From JBDIVL01 sp039794405 (GTDB lineage Bacteria > Planctomycetota > Brocadiia > Brocadiales > Brocadiaceae), in the NCBI GenBank assembly GCA_039794405.1, contig JBDIVL010000003.1, forward strand, positions 1-64,000: a stretch of 64,000 nt of DNA, given 5' to 3'. Under the pieces are notes generated by a model. It saw nothing but the letters and a program-made list of their open reading frames with translations, was not told the origin of the DNA and did not search any database. The translations under genes and the position numbers were made by a program. Below, piece after piece: positions 35,387 through 44,584 of the stretch. The stretch's first letter is position 1. Each line of letters begins with the position of its first letter.

Positions 35387-37451
35387 AGTGTTTCTTCAAG
35401 ATAGCAATATCCCGTAAGAAACGCTCCTTGGAATATGTCCCCTTTTTAACCACCAGTAAAACATGACAGTTCAATTTTTCCTTATCAGCCGCTGTTAATT
35501 CCTTGGCAGTAGTTACGATGATAGGAATTGTAGCTGTCTCAGGTGATGTTTTCAATTTCTCAATGACATCAAATCCGCTCACCTGTGGCATAAGCAGGTT
35601 TAGGAGGATCAAATCCGGCCTATAATGAAATGCCTTATCAACTCCTTCTTTTCCGCCGTAGGCCTTTAATACCTCATATCCTTCAGGGGACAAAAGTGTG
35701 CTGAACATTTCGACTGATTTTGGGTCATCATCAACAATCAATACTTTCGCAGGCGAATTATTGATAAGGGGATGTAATCCGTATGATGCCAACTTTGATA
35801 AAATCTCACTTCTGTTTGCTGGTTTACAGAGATAATCCGTTGCTCCAAGCCCAAATCCGATATCCTTGTTGTCAATAACTGAAACGACAAGGACAGGAAT
35901 GTCTTTAACCTCTTTATCTTCCTTAAGCTCTTTCAAAACTTCCCAGCCATCTTTTTTCGGAAGCATTACATCCAGGGTAATGGCAAATGGTTTATATTCT
36001 CTTGCCTTCTGCAGTGCTTCCTCGCCATCGAATGCAGTTATGGTTTGATATCCTGCATTATTGAGAAAAACACATAATAATTTGCTGGTTTCGTGATCAT
36101 CTTCAACGACCAGAACGGCCTTGTTTTCAGGTACCTTTACTTTACGGGGAGTAACTTTTCTCTTCTCCTTTTTCAATTTTGCAAGCGGGCTTATGGGCAA
36201 GGTAAAGAAGAAGGTACTTCCAACGCCGAGCTTACTCTCAAACCATATTCTTCCTCCATGCAATTCTACAAGTTTCTTTGTAAGGGCAAGGCCGAGACCG
36301 GTTCCTTCATTTTTACGGGATACAGGAGTGCCTGCCTGTTTAAACTCAACAAAGATTTTTGAGTAATCCTCTGGAGAAATTCCAATGCCTGTATCAGAAA
36401 CAGCAATCTCAACAAATTCTTTTTTATTTTTAAATGACCTTGAATGGATGGTAATTCTTCCCTTTTCCGGAGTAAATTTAATTGCATTAGAGAGCAAGTT
36501 ATACATAATCTGCTTGAATTTGATTTGATCTGCGACAAGGCGTTCTGCGGGATTATGAAGAAGTGTCTCAACGGTTAAATTTTTCTTATTAGCAAGCCCC
36601 TTTAATGTAGTCAACACAGCCTCTATAGCCCTACCGAGTTCAAACTCTTCGTACCGCAATTCTAACTTGCCCGATTCTATCTTTGAAAGATCTAAAATAT
36701 CATTGATCATTTGAAGGAGGTGAAGGGCACTGCTGTTGATGTCCGTAACAAAGCCCAGTTGTTCATCATTCAGATCGCCGTACAACTTGTCCCGGAGCAC
36801 CTCCGAAAAACCAATAATGGCATTTAACGGAGTGCGCAGTTCATGTGACATATTGGCCAAAAACTCACTCTTGGCCCTACTGATAGCCTCAAGCCTTTTA
36901 CCTTGTATCTCGGTAAGCCGCACCTTCTCCTGAAGTGCAGCACTGTAGCTGTGGATGTAGGAATCTACGGCCAACTGCATATCTAAATTCATAATTTTAT
37001 CCAGGGCAAGGATATAGTCCAGTGCCTTGTCAGGCTGGGTTTTATAGGTCTCCATGATCATTGGATAAATAATCCGATGATGTAAGTGATAAGCGCCAAT
37101 GTACCAATGGGGAAATAAATTTATGCGATCATGGGTTTTTCCAACATTCAACCGGTGCCTGAAGTAATTTTCATCAAATGTGCCTTCAACGATCATGAGG
37201 AGATATTCTCTTTGTGAACTCCTAGCCCGCGTGAATATTTCTTTATCGATAAAAAACCTTCTCGTTTCTTCAAAACGGAAAAGATGTGCATAAAATTTGT
37301 CCAGGATTTCATCGACACGCTGATGCATAAGCCTTTTTAATTCCTTCAGTAAGGCTACATCCCGTTCGGTAAATTCTAAATAATCTTTCCGGAGCTTGCG
37401 CTCTTTCTCATTAAGATATATAGTATCAACGGGGACAATATGCTCTTCCAT
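35373..37451 (-). CDS. Globin-coupled hybrid histidine kinase with two receiver domains
   Basis: A 692-residue cytosolic sensor kinase. Residues 25-170 are a sensor globin, with the probable haem-ligating His107 in LNVGKTHDRINLFPHWYIGAY, so it should respond to O2 or NO. Next come HisKA (H203 in MSHELRTP), HATPase_c (NLLSNAIKFTPEKG, DTGIGI, GTGLGLALTKKL), and two receivers. Receiver 1 keeps the phosphoacceptor (FAITLDVMLP). Receiver 2 has Asn in that place (DLILLNLLMP), so it is probably a pseudo-receiver. No output domain or partner regulator is adjacent. Stop lies inside a degenerate MITE end. Confidence 0.93.
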   Translation of the reverse strand: MEEHIVPVDTIYLNEKERKLRKDYLEFTERDVALLKELKRLMHQRVDEILDKFYAHLFRFEETRRFFIDKEIFTRARSSQREYLLMIVEGTFDENYFRHRLNVGKTHDRINLFPHWYIGAYHLHHRIIYPMIMETYKTQPDKALDYILALDKIMNLDMQLAVDSYIHSYSAALQEKVRLTEIQGKRLEAISRAKSEFLANMSHELRTPLNAIIGFSEVLRDKLYGDLNDEQLGFVTDINSSALHLLQMINDILDLSKIESGKLELRYEEFELGRAIEAVLTTLKGLANKKNLTVETLLHNPAERLVADQIKFKQIMYNLLSNAIKFTPEKGRITIHSRSFKNKKEFVEIAVSDTGIGISPEDYSKIFVEFKQAGTPVSRKNEGTGLGLALTKKLVELHGGRIWFESKLGVGSTFFFTLPISPLAKLKKEKRKVTPRKVKVPENKAVLVVEDDHETSKLLCVFLNNAGYQTITAFDGEEALQKAREYKPFAITLDVMLPKKDGWEVLKELKEDKEVKDIPVLVVSVIDNKDIGFGLGATDYLCKPANRSEILSKLASYGLHPLINNSPAKVLIVDDDPKSVEMFSTLLSPEGYEVLKAYGGKEGVDKAFHYRPDLILLNLLMPQVSGFDVIEKLKTSPETATIPIIVTTAKELTAADKEKLNCHVLLVVKKGTYSKERFLRDIAILKKHYNPT

Positions 37452-37513
37452 AATTATGTATCCTCATTTTTTTCGATTTTACCATAAGTTTCTTTTGTGT
37501 TAAAGATTAAGGC

Positions 37514-37621
37514 AGTTACTCAAAATTCTGTCGAAGACCTTTCCTTTAACTTCTCCTTGCGGAGGAGGGGGAGCGGGATGATTGGAAAAAATTCATAAAT
37601 TCAACAGAATTTTGAGTAACT
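37514..37621. mobile_element. MITE family C, copy 1
   Basis: A 108-bp element whose ends AGTTACTCAAAATTCTGT and ACAGAATTTTGAGTAACT are inverted repeats (22 bases with one mismatch when extended). Interior GAGCGGGATGATTGG is shared with the copy at 39061. It lies in the divergent spacer between the kinase and the NmrA-like gene. Confidence 0.8.
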
Positions 37622-37721
37622 ACCGATAAAGTAATACCGTAACCTATCTCTATTCGTAGCTAAAATATTGTTAAAGCTCAGATGTTTTCATTATAATAAT
37701 TCATTACCCGGGAGGTGATTT

Positions 37722-38642
37722 ATGGAAACTTTTGATGAAATAAATATCGTAACAGGTGCGTTCAGTTACACAGGTAAGTATATTACTCAAAGGCTCCTTT
37801 CCATGGGAAAAAGGGTTATAACACTTACCGGGCATCCCAACCGCCCCAACCCTTTCGCCAAACGGGTAAAGGCTTATCCGTTCAACTTTGATAACCAAGG
37901 GGAACTGGCGAAGAGCCTGCGAGGGGCTTCAACCCTCTATAATACTTACTGGGTGCGCTTTTCGTACGGACAGGCAACATTTGACAGTGCCGTAAAAAAT
38001 ACAAAGACCCTTATCCGTGCGGCTGAAGAAGCCGGCGTAAAGAGGATCGTTCACATCAGCATCACAAATGCCTCAGAAGAATCTCCTTTCCCCTATTTCA
38101 GGGGAAAGGGAACCGTGGAGAAGGCAATAGGCAGGTCAAGCCTGTCTTACGCCATTGTAAGGCCTACCGTACTCTTTGGACATGAAGATATCCTCATAAA
38201 TAATATTGCCTGGCTCCTCCGCCAGTTTCCACTCTTTATTGTTTTAGGGTCAGGTGATTATAGATTGCAACCGATTTTTGTGGAGGATGTAGCAAATATA
38301 GCTGTCGAGACTGGCCAACACAAGGAGAACATAACGATAGACGCAGCAGGTCCAGAAATTTATACATTTAATGACATGATAAAACTCATCGCCCGTACAG
38401 TTCATAGTAAGTCATTCATAATCCACCTCAAACCGGAATTGGGACTTTTCCTTTCAAGATTAATTGGTTATTTCGTCAATGATATCGTTCTAACCCGGGA
38501 AGAGGTATACGGGTTGATATCAAGTCTTTTAGTCTCGAAAAACCTTCCTACAGGACAAATGCGATTAAGTGATTGGTTATTTCATAACGCTGATACTATC
38601 GGTACCAGATATGCTTCTGAATTAAACCGTCATTTCCGTTAG
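37722..38642 (+). CDS. NmrA-like / NDUFA9-like NAD(P)-binding protein
   Basis: A 306-residue atypical SDR. The N-terminal NIVTGAFSYTGKYITQRLLSMGKRVITLTGHP contains a variant of the TGxxGxxG dinucleotide motif (TGAFSYTGKY). It continues with AGVKRIVHISITNASEESPFPYFRGKGTVEKAI and YAIVRPTVLFGHEDILINNIAWLLRQFPLF, which resembles the NDUFA9/complex-I assembly group. The catalytic YxxxK of classical SDRs is not conserved (YFRGK), so a regulatory or structural role is likely. GGGAGGTG precedes the ATG. Two copies of MITE family C bracket the gene. Confidence 0.85.
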   Translation: METFDEINIVTGAFSYTGKYITQRLLSMGKRVITLTGHPNRPNPFAKRVKAYPFNFDNQGELAKSLRGASTLYNTYWVRFSYGQATFDSAVKNTKTLIRAAEEAGVKRIVHISITNASEESPFPYFRGKGTVEKAIGRSSLSYAIVRPTVLFGHEDILINNIAWLLRQFPLFIVLGSGDYRLQPIFVEDVANIAVETGQHKENITIDAAGPEIYTFNDMIKLIARTVHSKSFIIHLKPELGLFLSRLIGYFVNDIVLTREEVYGLISSLLVSKNLPTGQMRLSDWLFHNADTIGTRYASELNRHFR

Positions 38643-38790
38643 CAGGTATCGCTTATCGCAAGACGCAGAGAGCTTAGGGCCCGGCACAAAATTGTGTGGG
38701 CGATACCTTTGACATTTGCAGTATCCGTCGCTCGTTGTCCGTGACCCTGGAAAACAGAAAAATAGACAACGATACGGACCCATGACAAAA
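38641..38790 (-). repeat. Repeat family D, copy 1
   Basis: On the minus strand it reads GGGTCACGGACAACGAGCGACG and later GGTATCGCCCACACAATTTTG, matching GGGTCACGGATAACGAGC and GCATCGTTCACACGATTGTG at 39770-39850 on the plus strand. Confidence 0.55.
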
Positions 38791-39060
38791 ATCGTATATG
38801 TTTTTTACGATTTCCCACCGTAGATGGGCTAGAAAAAATACCGGTTACAGCGAAGCCACAGCCAAACAAGAAAAAGTATACAATAATGTTAAATGACAGA
38901 TATCAAAATCCGAAATCTGAAATGAGACCGGTGTTTGGAATATTCTCCTGTGACATGTTACATCTCTGTAAAGTCACACTCTTGTAACTTGTCACACCAC
39001 AAAACAATTTTAATTTTCTTAATTCTCTCCATTTTTTCTCATATACAGATCAATTTTGTG

Positions 39061-39170
39061 TAGTTGCTCAAAGTTCTGCTGAAGACCTCACCTTTATCCC
39101 TTCTTCGCAAGGATGGGAGCGGGATGATTGGAAAAATATTCATAAAATTCAACAGAATTTTGAATAATTA
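39061..39170. mobile_element. MITE family C, copy 2
   Basis: TAGTTGCTCAAAGTTCTG at the left and CAGAATTTTGAATAATTA at the right are diverged versions of the family C ends, and GGGAGCGGGATGATTGG inside is nearly identical to copy 1. Confidence 0.75.
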
Positions 39171-39749
39171 CAATTTTACTAATATATAAATTAACCTACT
39201 TTTTCTCATTCATGGTATATTTTTTGATACACAATCCCTGTGCACAGGATCTATTCCTTGGATTTTAATGAGTAAATTCATCTTTTTATAAGTAGTCAGG
39301 CCAAAAGATACCTATTTTAATATAGGAATTTCAAACCGCCTATGTAGTAGCAAGGTGCGCCTTGCTGCTATACTGTTAAAAATTGCCGAAGGTCTATTTG
39401 ATTGTATTACCATAGTGATGAAACATGTGCTGGAATGAACGTAAGGTACATTCCTGACTTAACGTGTAGGAATCTCAAACTGTTAATTCCTCACATCAAG
39501 GAAGAGAAAATTTGTATTTTAAGTTGCCGAAGGCCTAATTTATACCAGCAAACGCTCTGCCCTGCACAATCTGAAAAAATACCAATCCTTATTGAGAGTT
39601 TTAAAAAACTCAATCTTTGCTCATTTTCACATTTTAATTTTATGGAAAGAAAGGAGGAAAAATATAATTTTTTACTTCTGTTCCGCTTGTGGTAGGAAAT
39701 CGAAAAACATATACGATTTTTGTTATGAAGTTCGTGTCGCTTTCCGCTG

Positions 39750-39860
39750 CCCGGATTACGGACAATGGATTATGGGTCACGGATAACGAGCAACGCCGTG
39801 ATAACAAAAAGAATGCCCAATGGAGCATCGTTCACACGATTGTGTCGAGCGCTGGGTTTT
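39750..39860 (+). repeat. Repeat family D, copy 2
   Basis: GGGTCACGGATAACGAGCAACG followed by ATCGTTCACACGATTGTGTC matches the minus-strand copy at 38641-38790. It ends about 40 bases before the CHRD gene. Confidence 0.5.
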
Positions 39861-39901
39861 CGAACTCATTTAAAAGGTAAACCCAAAGAAGGAGAAAAAC
39901 C

Positions 39902-40582
39902 ATGCAAAAGATTTTTAAGAGTATTCAAAGTATGATAAACATAAGAAAGTCAAAGACAAAACTTGTTGTCTCGGTTATATCTATCCTGATTCTGGCCTTC
40001 CTTGCACTTCCTCTGAGTGCTAAGAACCGAAACAATAACAATAACAACCAAAACGGGAATGAGGATAATGTAAGAGTATTTACCTCATTCCTGACTGGCG
40101 GTCAGGAATCTCCTGAAAATAATAGTACTGCATTCGGTGTTGCATTTATGACCTTTAATGAAAGTACAAGGATGCTTTCCTACTCGATAAGCTATACCGA
40201 CGATAGGTTAAGTTCCGCGGAAAATGCGGCACACTTCCATGGTCCTGCTGCACCAGGGGAAAATGCATCTATTCTCTTCGATTTATTACCCGGAAACCCT
40301 AAAGTTGGTAGTGTAGGGCCGCTGAATAGAAGACAGCAAAGACAATTAAGACAAGGTCTGCTTTATATTAATATTCATACAGATTCCTTTCCTGATGGAG
40401 AGATCAGAGGCCAGGTCCTGCCAGCAGCAAGAATACGTGCAGGTGCAACGCCAACAGGAACACCAACACCAGAAGCTACTCCTGAAGAAACACCAGAGAT
40501 TACCCCTGAAGAAACCCCAGAGATTACTCCAGAAGAAACTCCGGAAATTACTCCAGAAATAACGCCTGTTGTAACACCTTAG
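39902..40582 (+). CDS. Exported CHRD-domain protein with Thr/Pro/Glu-rich tail
   Basis: A 226-residue protein with a signal segment (LVVSVISILILAFLALPLSA). The CHRD domain (about residues 57-180) shows FTSFLTGGQESPENNSTAFGVAFMTF, AAHFHGPAAPGENASILFDL and YINIHTDSFPDGEIRGQV, as in chordin-like bacterial domains that may stabilise metal sites or act as immunoglobulin-like modules. The tail has repeats of TPEETPEI and should be extended, possibly wall- or matrix-associated. An AAGGAG site precedes the ATG. It heads a group of exported proteins up to 42442. Confidence 0.87.
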   Translation: MQKIFKSIQSMINIRKSKTKLVVSVISILILAFLALPLSAKNRNNNNNNQNGNEDNVRVFTSFLTGGQESPENNSTAFGVAFMTFNESTRMLSYSISYTDDRLSSAENAAHFHGPAAPGENASILFDLLPGNPKVGSVGPLNRRQQRQLRQGLLYINIHTDSFPDGEIRGQVLPAARIRAGATPTGTPTPEATPEETPEITPEETPEITPEETPEITPEITPVVTP

Positions 40583-40707
40583 CCCGGATGGCGCCGAGGT
40601 AGTTCCCGGGAGATAACCTTTGGGAAGATTTGAAAGATAGGGTTATTGAAAATCATATAGGCAAAAACTCATAGAGACGGCGGAGTGTTAGGTTGAGGCT
40701 GAGGTCG

Positions 40708-40745
40708 AGGTTGAGGATGACGTATTCTCAACCTTAACCTTTTTT
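40708..40745 (+). terminator. Candidate terminator
   Basis: AGGTTGAG (40708-40715) pairs with CTCAACCT (40727-40734), followed after five bases by a run of T. Local GAGGTTGAGG repeats precede it. It would separate the CHRD gene from the next one. Confidence 0.5.
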
Positions 40746-40793
40746 ATAAACAGGAAGATAAACTTTCAATGAAACATTTAGGGGTAAGATGCT

Positions 40794-41336
40794 ATGAGCC
40801 GGTTATTAATATCCTATTTCATTTTTGGGTTTCTGTTATTTCTGTTCCCAGCTTTTTTGGAACCTATTTACGGAGAAGCATTTGTACCGGGATTGAAGCG
40901 AGCGGAAGCAGAAGAAGGGACCCAGACATCACAAACAGGCCAATCCTTTCTTTGTAAACCTACTCCCTCTACCGGACTAGGTCCGTTTTATGAGCCAAAT
41001 GCGCCAGAAAGGACAAGTGTTGGTAAAGGTCATATTTTGAGCGGCATTGTTAGATCAAGCGTTGATTGTTCCCCCATTGAAGGGGCACGTATTGAGATAT
41101 GGCTGGCAGGTCCGGATGGCAAATACAGCAGTGATTATCGGGCCACCATGTATTCAAAAAAATCCGGAGAATATAAATTTGAAAGTCATTTTCCTCCACC
41201 ATATTCCGGCAGACCTTCACATATTCACATGAAAGTTGAGGTGAAAGGTTATAAACCGCTCATAACACAATTTTATCCTGTAAAAGGAGAGGCAGATAGT
41301 AAATTTAACTTAGTACTTGTTCCCATGAATCAATAG
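40794..41336 (+). CDS. Exported intradiol ring-cleavage dioxygenase-like protein
   Basis: A 180-residue protein with an N-terminal hydrophobic segment (LLISYFIFGFLLFLFPAFLEPIYG). The body matches the intradiol dioxygenase fold: STGLGPFYEPNAPERT, PIEGARIEIWLAGPDGKYSSDY, FPPPYSGRPSHIHMKVEVKG and TQFYPV. Candidate Fe(III) ligands are present: Tyr in DGKY, Tyr in PPY, and both His of HIH. It could cleave catechol-type substrates, but exported bacterial members are poorly characterised. The next gene follows by 41 bases, so they may be one transcript. Confidence 0.85.
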   Translation: MSRLLISYFIFGFLLFLFPAFLEPIYGEAFVPGLKRAEAEEGTQTSQTGQSFLCKPTPSTGLGPFYEPNAPERTSVGKGHILSGIVRSSVDCSPIEGARIEIWLAGPDGKYSSDYRATMYSKKSGEYKFESHFPPPYSGRPSHIHMKVEVKGYKPLITQFYPVKGEADSKFNLVLVPMNQ

Positions 41337-41377
41337 GTATTGAATTGATGTCAGGGATTCTTCTTAAGGGAGACTCC

Positions 41378-42442
41378 ATGCTCTATTCACGCAGATCCCT
41401 TTTGTTTCTCAGCAGTTTATCCATGCTCTCCTTTCTCTTTTTAAAATGCAGTCCTGGAACAAGGTCTCTTTTTTTTGATTCAAGAAGGGAGAATGCTGAC
41501 CCGGTAAAATTTCCAAACCCATACGTGGAGCAAGGAAAAGCCCTTGTAAGTATTGTCGGTGGAGACGATATCAAGCCGATGGTAAGGGAAGCAGTTACCT
41601 TGATAGGTGGCCTTGAAAAGATTGACATTAAGGGAAATTCAATCCTTGTGAAACCAAATGTTGTTACCGGTGATCGTAATCCTACGACCACAAGTCCTGA
41701 AGTTATAAAAGCAGTGATAGAAATTCTCTATGAAGAGGGTGCCCGAAAGGTCGTTGTAGGAGATATGTCAGGTCTTATGACATTCTCTACCGCATGGAAT
41801 ATGAAAAAGTCAGGGATAAAAAAAGCTGCCAGTGATGCAGGGGCTGAACTTGTCTGTTTTGAGGATTATCATTGGCTCGAAGTAAAACTGCCGCATACCA
41901 AATACCTCAAAAAGATTTCTATCTCAGAATGGATAGTGAAGGCGGATAGGATTGTAAATTTGCCTGTAATCAAGACCCATAAATATGCTGCCTACAGTAT
42001 ATGCCTCAAAAATTTTATTGGAGCTACCCATTGGAAACAAAGACCATATTTTGTCGATGAGGGTCATTGGGAAGAAGTAGTTTCAGATATTAATCAGGCA
42101 TATACTCCCCATCTAAACATTATTGATGGGACTGTCTCGATGATAGCAGGAGGACCCCGAAAAGGGACAGCAGTTAAAACGAACGTTATTCTTGCCAGTG
42201 GAGACAGAATTGCGGGTGATGTCGCTGGACTGGGTGTTATAAAGAGTTTTGATAAATGCCCTGCGATTGCGGATAAAGGGATATGGGAACAGAGACAAAT
42301 AAAAAGAGCAGTAGAGATAGGACTTGGAGTAGGAAAAGGTCATGTAGCATTAAGGGATAAGGATATAAGGGGGGATAGTAGTGATTTTAAAGACCTTGTT
42401 CAGAAAGTGAGAAAATATATTGAAAATGAAGTTCCTTCTTAA
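41378..42442 (+). CDS. DUF362-domain protein with Tat-like signal
   Basis: A 354-residue protein. The ATG at 41378 has an AAGGGAGA site at good spacing and gives a twin-arginine-like signal, SRRSLLFLSSLSMLSFLFL. The DUF362 core shows SILVKPNVVTGDRNPTTTSPEVIKAVIEILYEEGARKVVVGD and VKADRIVNLPVIKTHKYAAYSICLKNFIGATHW. The ferredoxin-like [4Fe-4S] domain found in many members is absent. The reaction is unknown. An upstream TTG at 41345 in the same frame is less likely. Confidence 0.85.
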   Translation: MLYSRRSLLFLSSLSMLSFLFLKCSPGTRSLFFDSRRENADPVKFPNPYVEQGKALVSIVGGDDIKPMVREAVTLIGGLEKIDIKGNSILVKPNVVTGDRNPTTTSPEVIKAVIEILYEEGARKVVVGDMSGLMTFSTAWNMKKSGIKKAASDAGAELVCFEDYHWLEVKLPHTKYLKKISISEWIVKADRIVNLPVIKTHKYAAYSICLKNFIGATHWKQRPYFVDEGHWEEVVSDINQAYTPHLNIIDGTVSMIAGGPRKGTAVKTNVILASGDRIAGDVAGLGVIKSFDKCPAIADKGIWEQRQIKRAVEIGLGVGKGHVALRDKDIRGDSSDFKDLVQKVRKYIENEVPS

Positions 42443-42742
42443 TCTTATTTTTCTCCTGTACCAGACCTGTTCCGGCCGTGGTTATGTGTCGCTATAGTAT
42501 TACTCTCCACTTTGTGGCTGCGGCTGCGTTGCTCTATGTATCTGTGTCACACGTTCGTGAAGACACACTTACGTGACTTGTCACATGGATAATCTTTCTT
42601 TCGATCATAGAGTTACAAATCATAGCCGCTCATGTCTACGATTTGAGAGAGATGAAGACTGAAATGTTTGAAGAAAGGAAAACAACCAACCGTAGACTCT
42701 AACCGTGGACCTGACGCCTGAGGAGTTACTATGAATCTTGTT

Positions 42743-43675
42743 TTATCCCTTTGCTACAATGTTTATTGGGTTGCCACCAATTATTGCCTTTATGTTAGCG
42801 ATTAGTTCTTCACCTAATCGATACAATGCATCACAGGTATTAAATCCAATGTGAGGAGAAGCGACAACGTTGCGGCGATTTACGAGATTTAAAAGTTCCT
42901 TTGATGGTTTTCTGGTATGAGGCTCATCTTCGAAAACATCCAAAGCGGCACCTGCTAAATGATCTGATTCCAGTATCCTTATGAGTCCATTTTGATCGAT
43001 TATTGCCCCCCGTGCCGTATTGATGAGATATGCACCTTTTTTCATTAACCGCAATCGCCTTTCATCGATAAGATGTCTTGTTTTGTCGTTCAGCGGTATG
43101 TGTAAACTAAGGATATCGACATTTGCAATAAGCCTGTCTAATTCATCCGGAGTAGTTTTGGAATTCGCATAAGAAATAACCATCCCTATTTCTTTGGCAA
43201 TCCCTGCCACTTTCCTTCCAATATTACCATACCCGATAAGTCCCAACGTTTTCCCTTTCAGTTCCATGCCAATATATTTTGCCGGTTTCCACTCACCGTT
43301 CTTAAGATCTGCGTTCGCTTCAGCAATTCTCCGTGTTACCAGAAGCATCAGGGCTATGGTATATTCAGCTACGGCATGTACGTTGTGCGTGGGACAATTC
43401 GACACCGTGATACCCGCACGAGATGCTGCTATAACATCGATATTTTCATAACCAACGGCTGGAACGACAATGAATTTTAATGAAGGGGTATTTTGGATAA
43501 TATTTGCTGTTATATCTACCCAGTTCGGAATAACTATTTCCGCCCCTGAAGTTCTTTTAAAAATTTCTTCCTGAGATGCTGGAATATCATCATACATTAT
43601 GATATCGCCAAGCTCTTTCAACGCTTTAATATGCTGTTCTGCTAAATCAATGAAATCAACGAATACAATCTTCAT
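42743..43675 (-). CDS. D-2-hydroxyacid dehydrogenase
   Basis: A 310-residue NAD-dependent oxidoreductase of the phosphoglycerate/lactate dehydrogenase superfamily. The dinucleotide site is GKTLGLIGYGNIGRKVA. The catalytic triad is visible: Arg in INTARGAIID, Glu in DVFEDEPH and His in SPHIGFNT. It lacks the ACT domain of SerA. It is the last gene of a three-gene minus operon, six bases after the EamA transporter. The actual hydroxyacid is unknown. Confidence 0.9.
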   Translation of the reverse strand: MKIVFVDFIDLAEQHIKALKELGDIIMYDDIPASQEEIFKRTSGAEIVIPNWVDITANIIQNTPSLKFIVVPAVGYENIDVIAASRAGITVSNCPTHNVHAVAEYTIALMLLVTRRIAEANADLKNGEWKPAKYIGMELKGKTLGLIGYGNIGRKVAGIAKEIGMVISYANSKTTPDELDRLIANVDILSLHIPLNDKTRHLIDERRLRLMKKGAYLINTARGAIIDQNGLIRILESDHLAGAALDVFEDEPHTRKPSKELLNLVNRRNVVASPHIGFNTCDALYRLGEELIANIKAIIGGNPINIVAKG

Positions 43676-43681
43676 AAACCC

Positions 43682-44584
43682 TTACATGTACACGAGGAGT
43701 ACAGATACGATAATTCCAATTATTCCAAGAATTCCCCAAATGGAAAGACTCTGGTGAAAGAGAATTAACCCGGACAAATATACCCACACAGGCTCGGTGA
43801 GTAACAGGATACCGGTAATATACGGCTTGAGCCTTGATGCCCCGAAATAAATAAGGGCTAAAGGCAGTACCGTGCCAATAAAACTTAAGCCTGTCAATAT
43901 CAGCCAAATATCAATATTCACAGGTATATCGAAAGAAGGGGTAAACAATAGAAAGCCTGACAGACCGAGAATTGTTCCGAAGGTAAGCAAGAGGGGTAAC
44001 ATAAAGAGCAATGTGTAAAAGAGGGTAATGAAAGGATTGAGGGCTGTATCCCTCCTCATTTTAGTTCCCCACACGATGATAAGCCCCAAAAAAACCGAAT
44101 TTATCCATGCTAAAAAGTCTCCTAAGCGGATATCCAGTAAACTTTCTAAAGACCATATTTCGAGCAATGCGAAGACGGAAATCAGAGACAAAATAATTGC
44201 ACCAAAATTCTTTTTTCCGGGAAGGTCTTTAAAAAAAAGATATGATAAAATGACGACAGGTACCGGATATGAGTAGTTCAATGCAACCGTTTTCGCAATC
44301 GGGGTACCTAAATAAATTGATCCGCTAAAAGTCGTAAATGCAAAAAGAAAAATGAAGGCATTGACAATAAGATGCCAGAGGTCATTCCTGTTTACCGGGA
44401 GTTTTTGTTTCAGGAAGCATCTTGCAATGATAAAAGAAATTGCCGAGCCAAAAATTACTCTCCAGAGCACCTGGTTAAACGGGCTTACTTGCCGGTGCGT
44501 TAAAAGGGTCGAAAAAACCGGAAGACTCGTATACGATAACGCAGCTAGTAGCACTGCAAGATGATACTTGTATTTTTTCAGCAT
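43682..44584 (-). CDS. EamA-family (DMT) transporter
   Basis: A 300-residue inner-membrane protein with about ten hydrophobic helices in two EamA halves. Typical segments are HRQVSPFNQVLWRVIFGSA at the end of helix 1, TPIAKTVALNYSYPVPVVILSYLFFKD and GASRLKPYITGILLLTEPVWVYLSGLILFHQSLS. The family exports metabolites such as amino acids. The ATG follows the M32 stop with no gap (TAAATG), so the genes are translationally coupled; the dehydrogenase follows. Confidence 0.88.
   Translation of the reverse strand: MLKKYKYHLAVLLAALSYTSLPVFSTLLTHRQVSPFNQVLWRVIFGSAISFIIARCFLKQKLPVNRNDLWHLIVNAFIFLFAFTTFSGSIYLGTPIAKTVALNYSYPVPVVILSYLFFKDLPGKKNFGAIILSLISVFALLEIWSLESLLDIRLGDFLAWINSVFLGLIIVWGTKMRRDTALNPFITLFYTLLFMLPLLLTFGTILGLSGFLLFTPSFDIPVNIDIWLILTGLSFIGTVLPLALIYFGASRLKPYITGILLLTEPVWVYLSGLILFHQSLSIWGILGIIGIIVSVLLVYM

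Larger units (their letters stand above)
38643..39901. other. Long intergenic stretch with repeats and no supported gene
   Basis: Contents: a repeat piece at 38641-38790 (minus) that pairs with 39750-39860 (plus), a CATGTTACATCTCTG / GTAACTTGTCACACC stretch near 38955-38998 resembling one near 42550, MITE C copy 2 (39061-39170), and degenerate phrases such as TAGGAATTTCAAA (39324). Frames in this area lack any recognisable protein sequence. Confidence 0.55.

Noticed and set aside
39402..39695. 97-codon plus frame
   Set aside because: Lies in repeat-rich spacer, no ribosome site, Cys/Leu-rich nonsense sequence.
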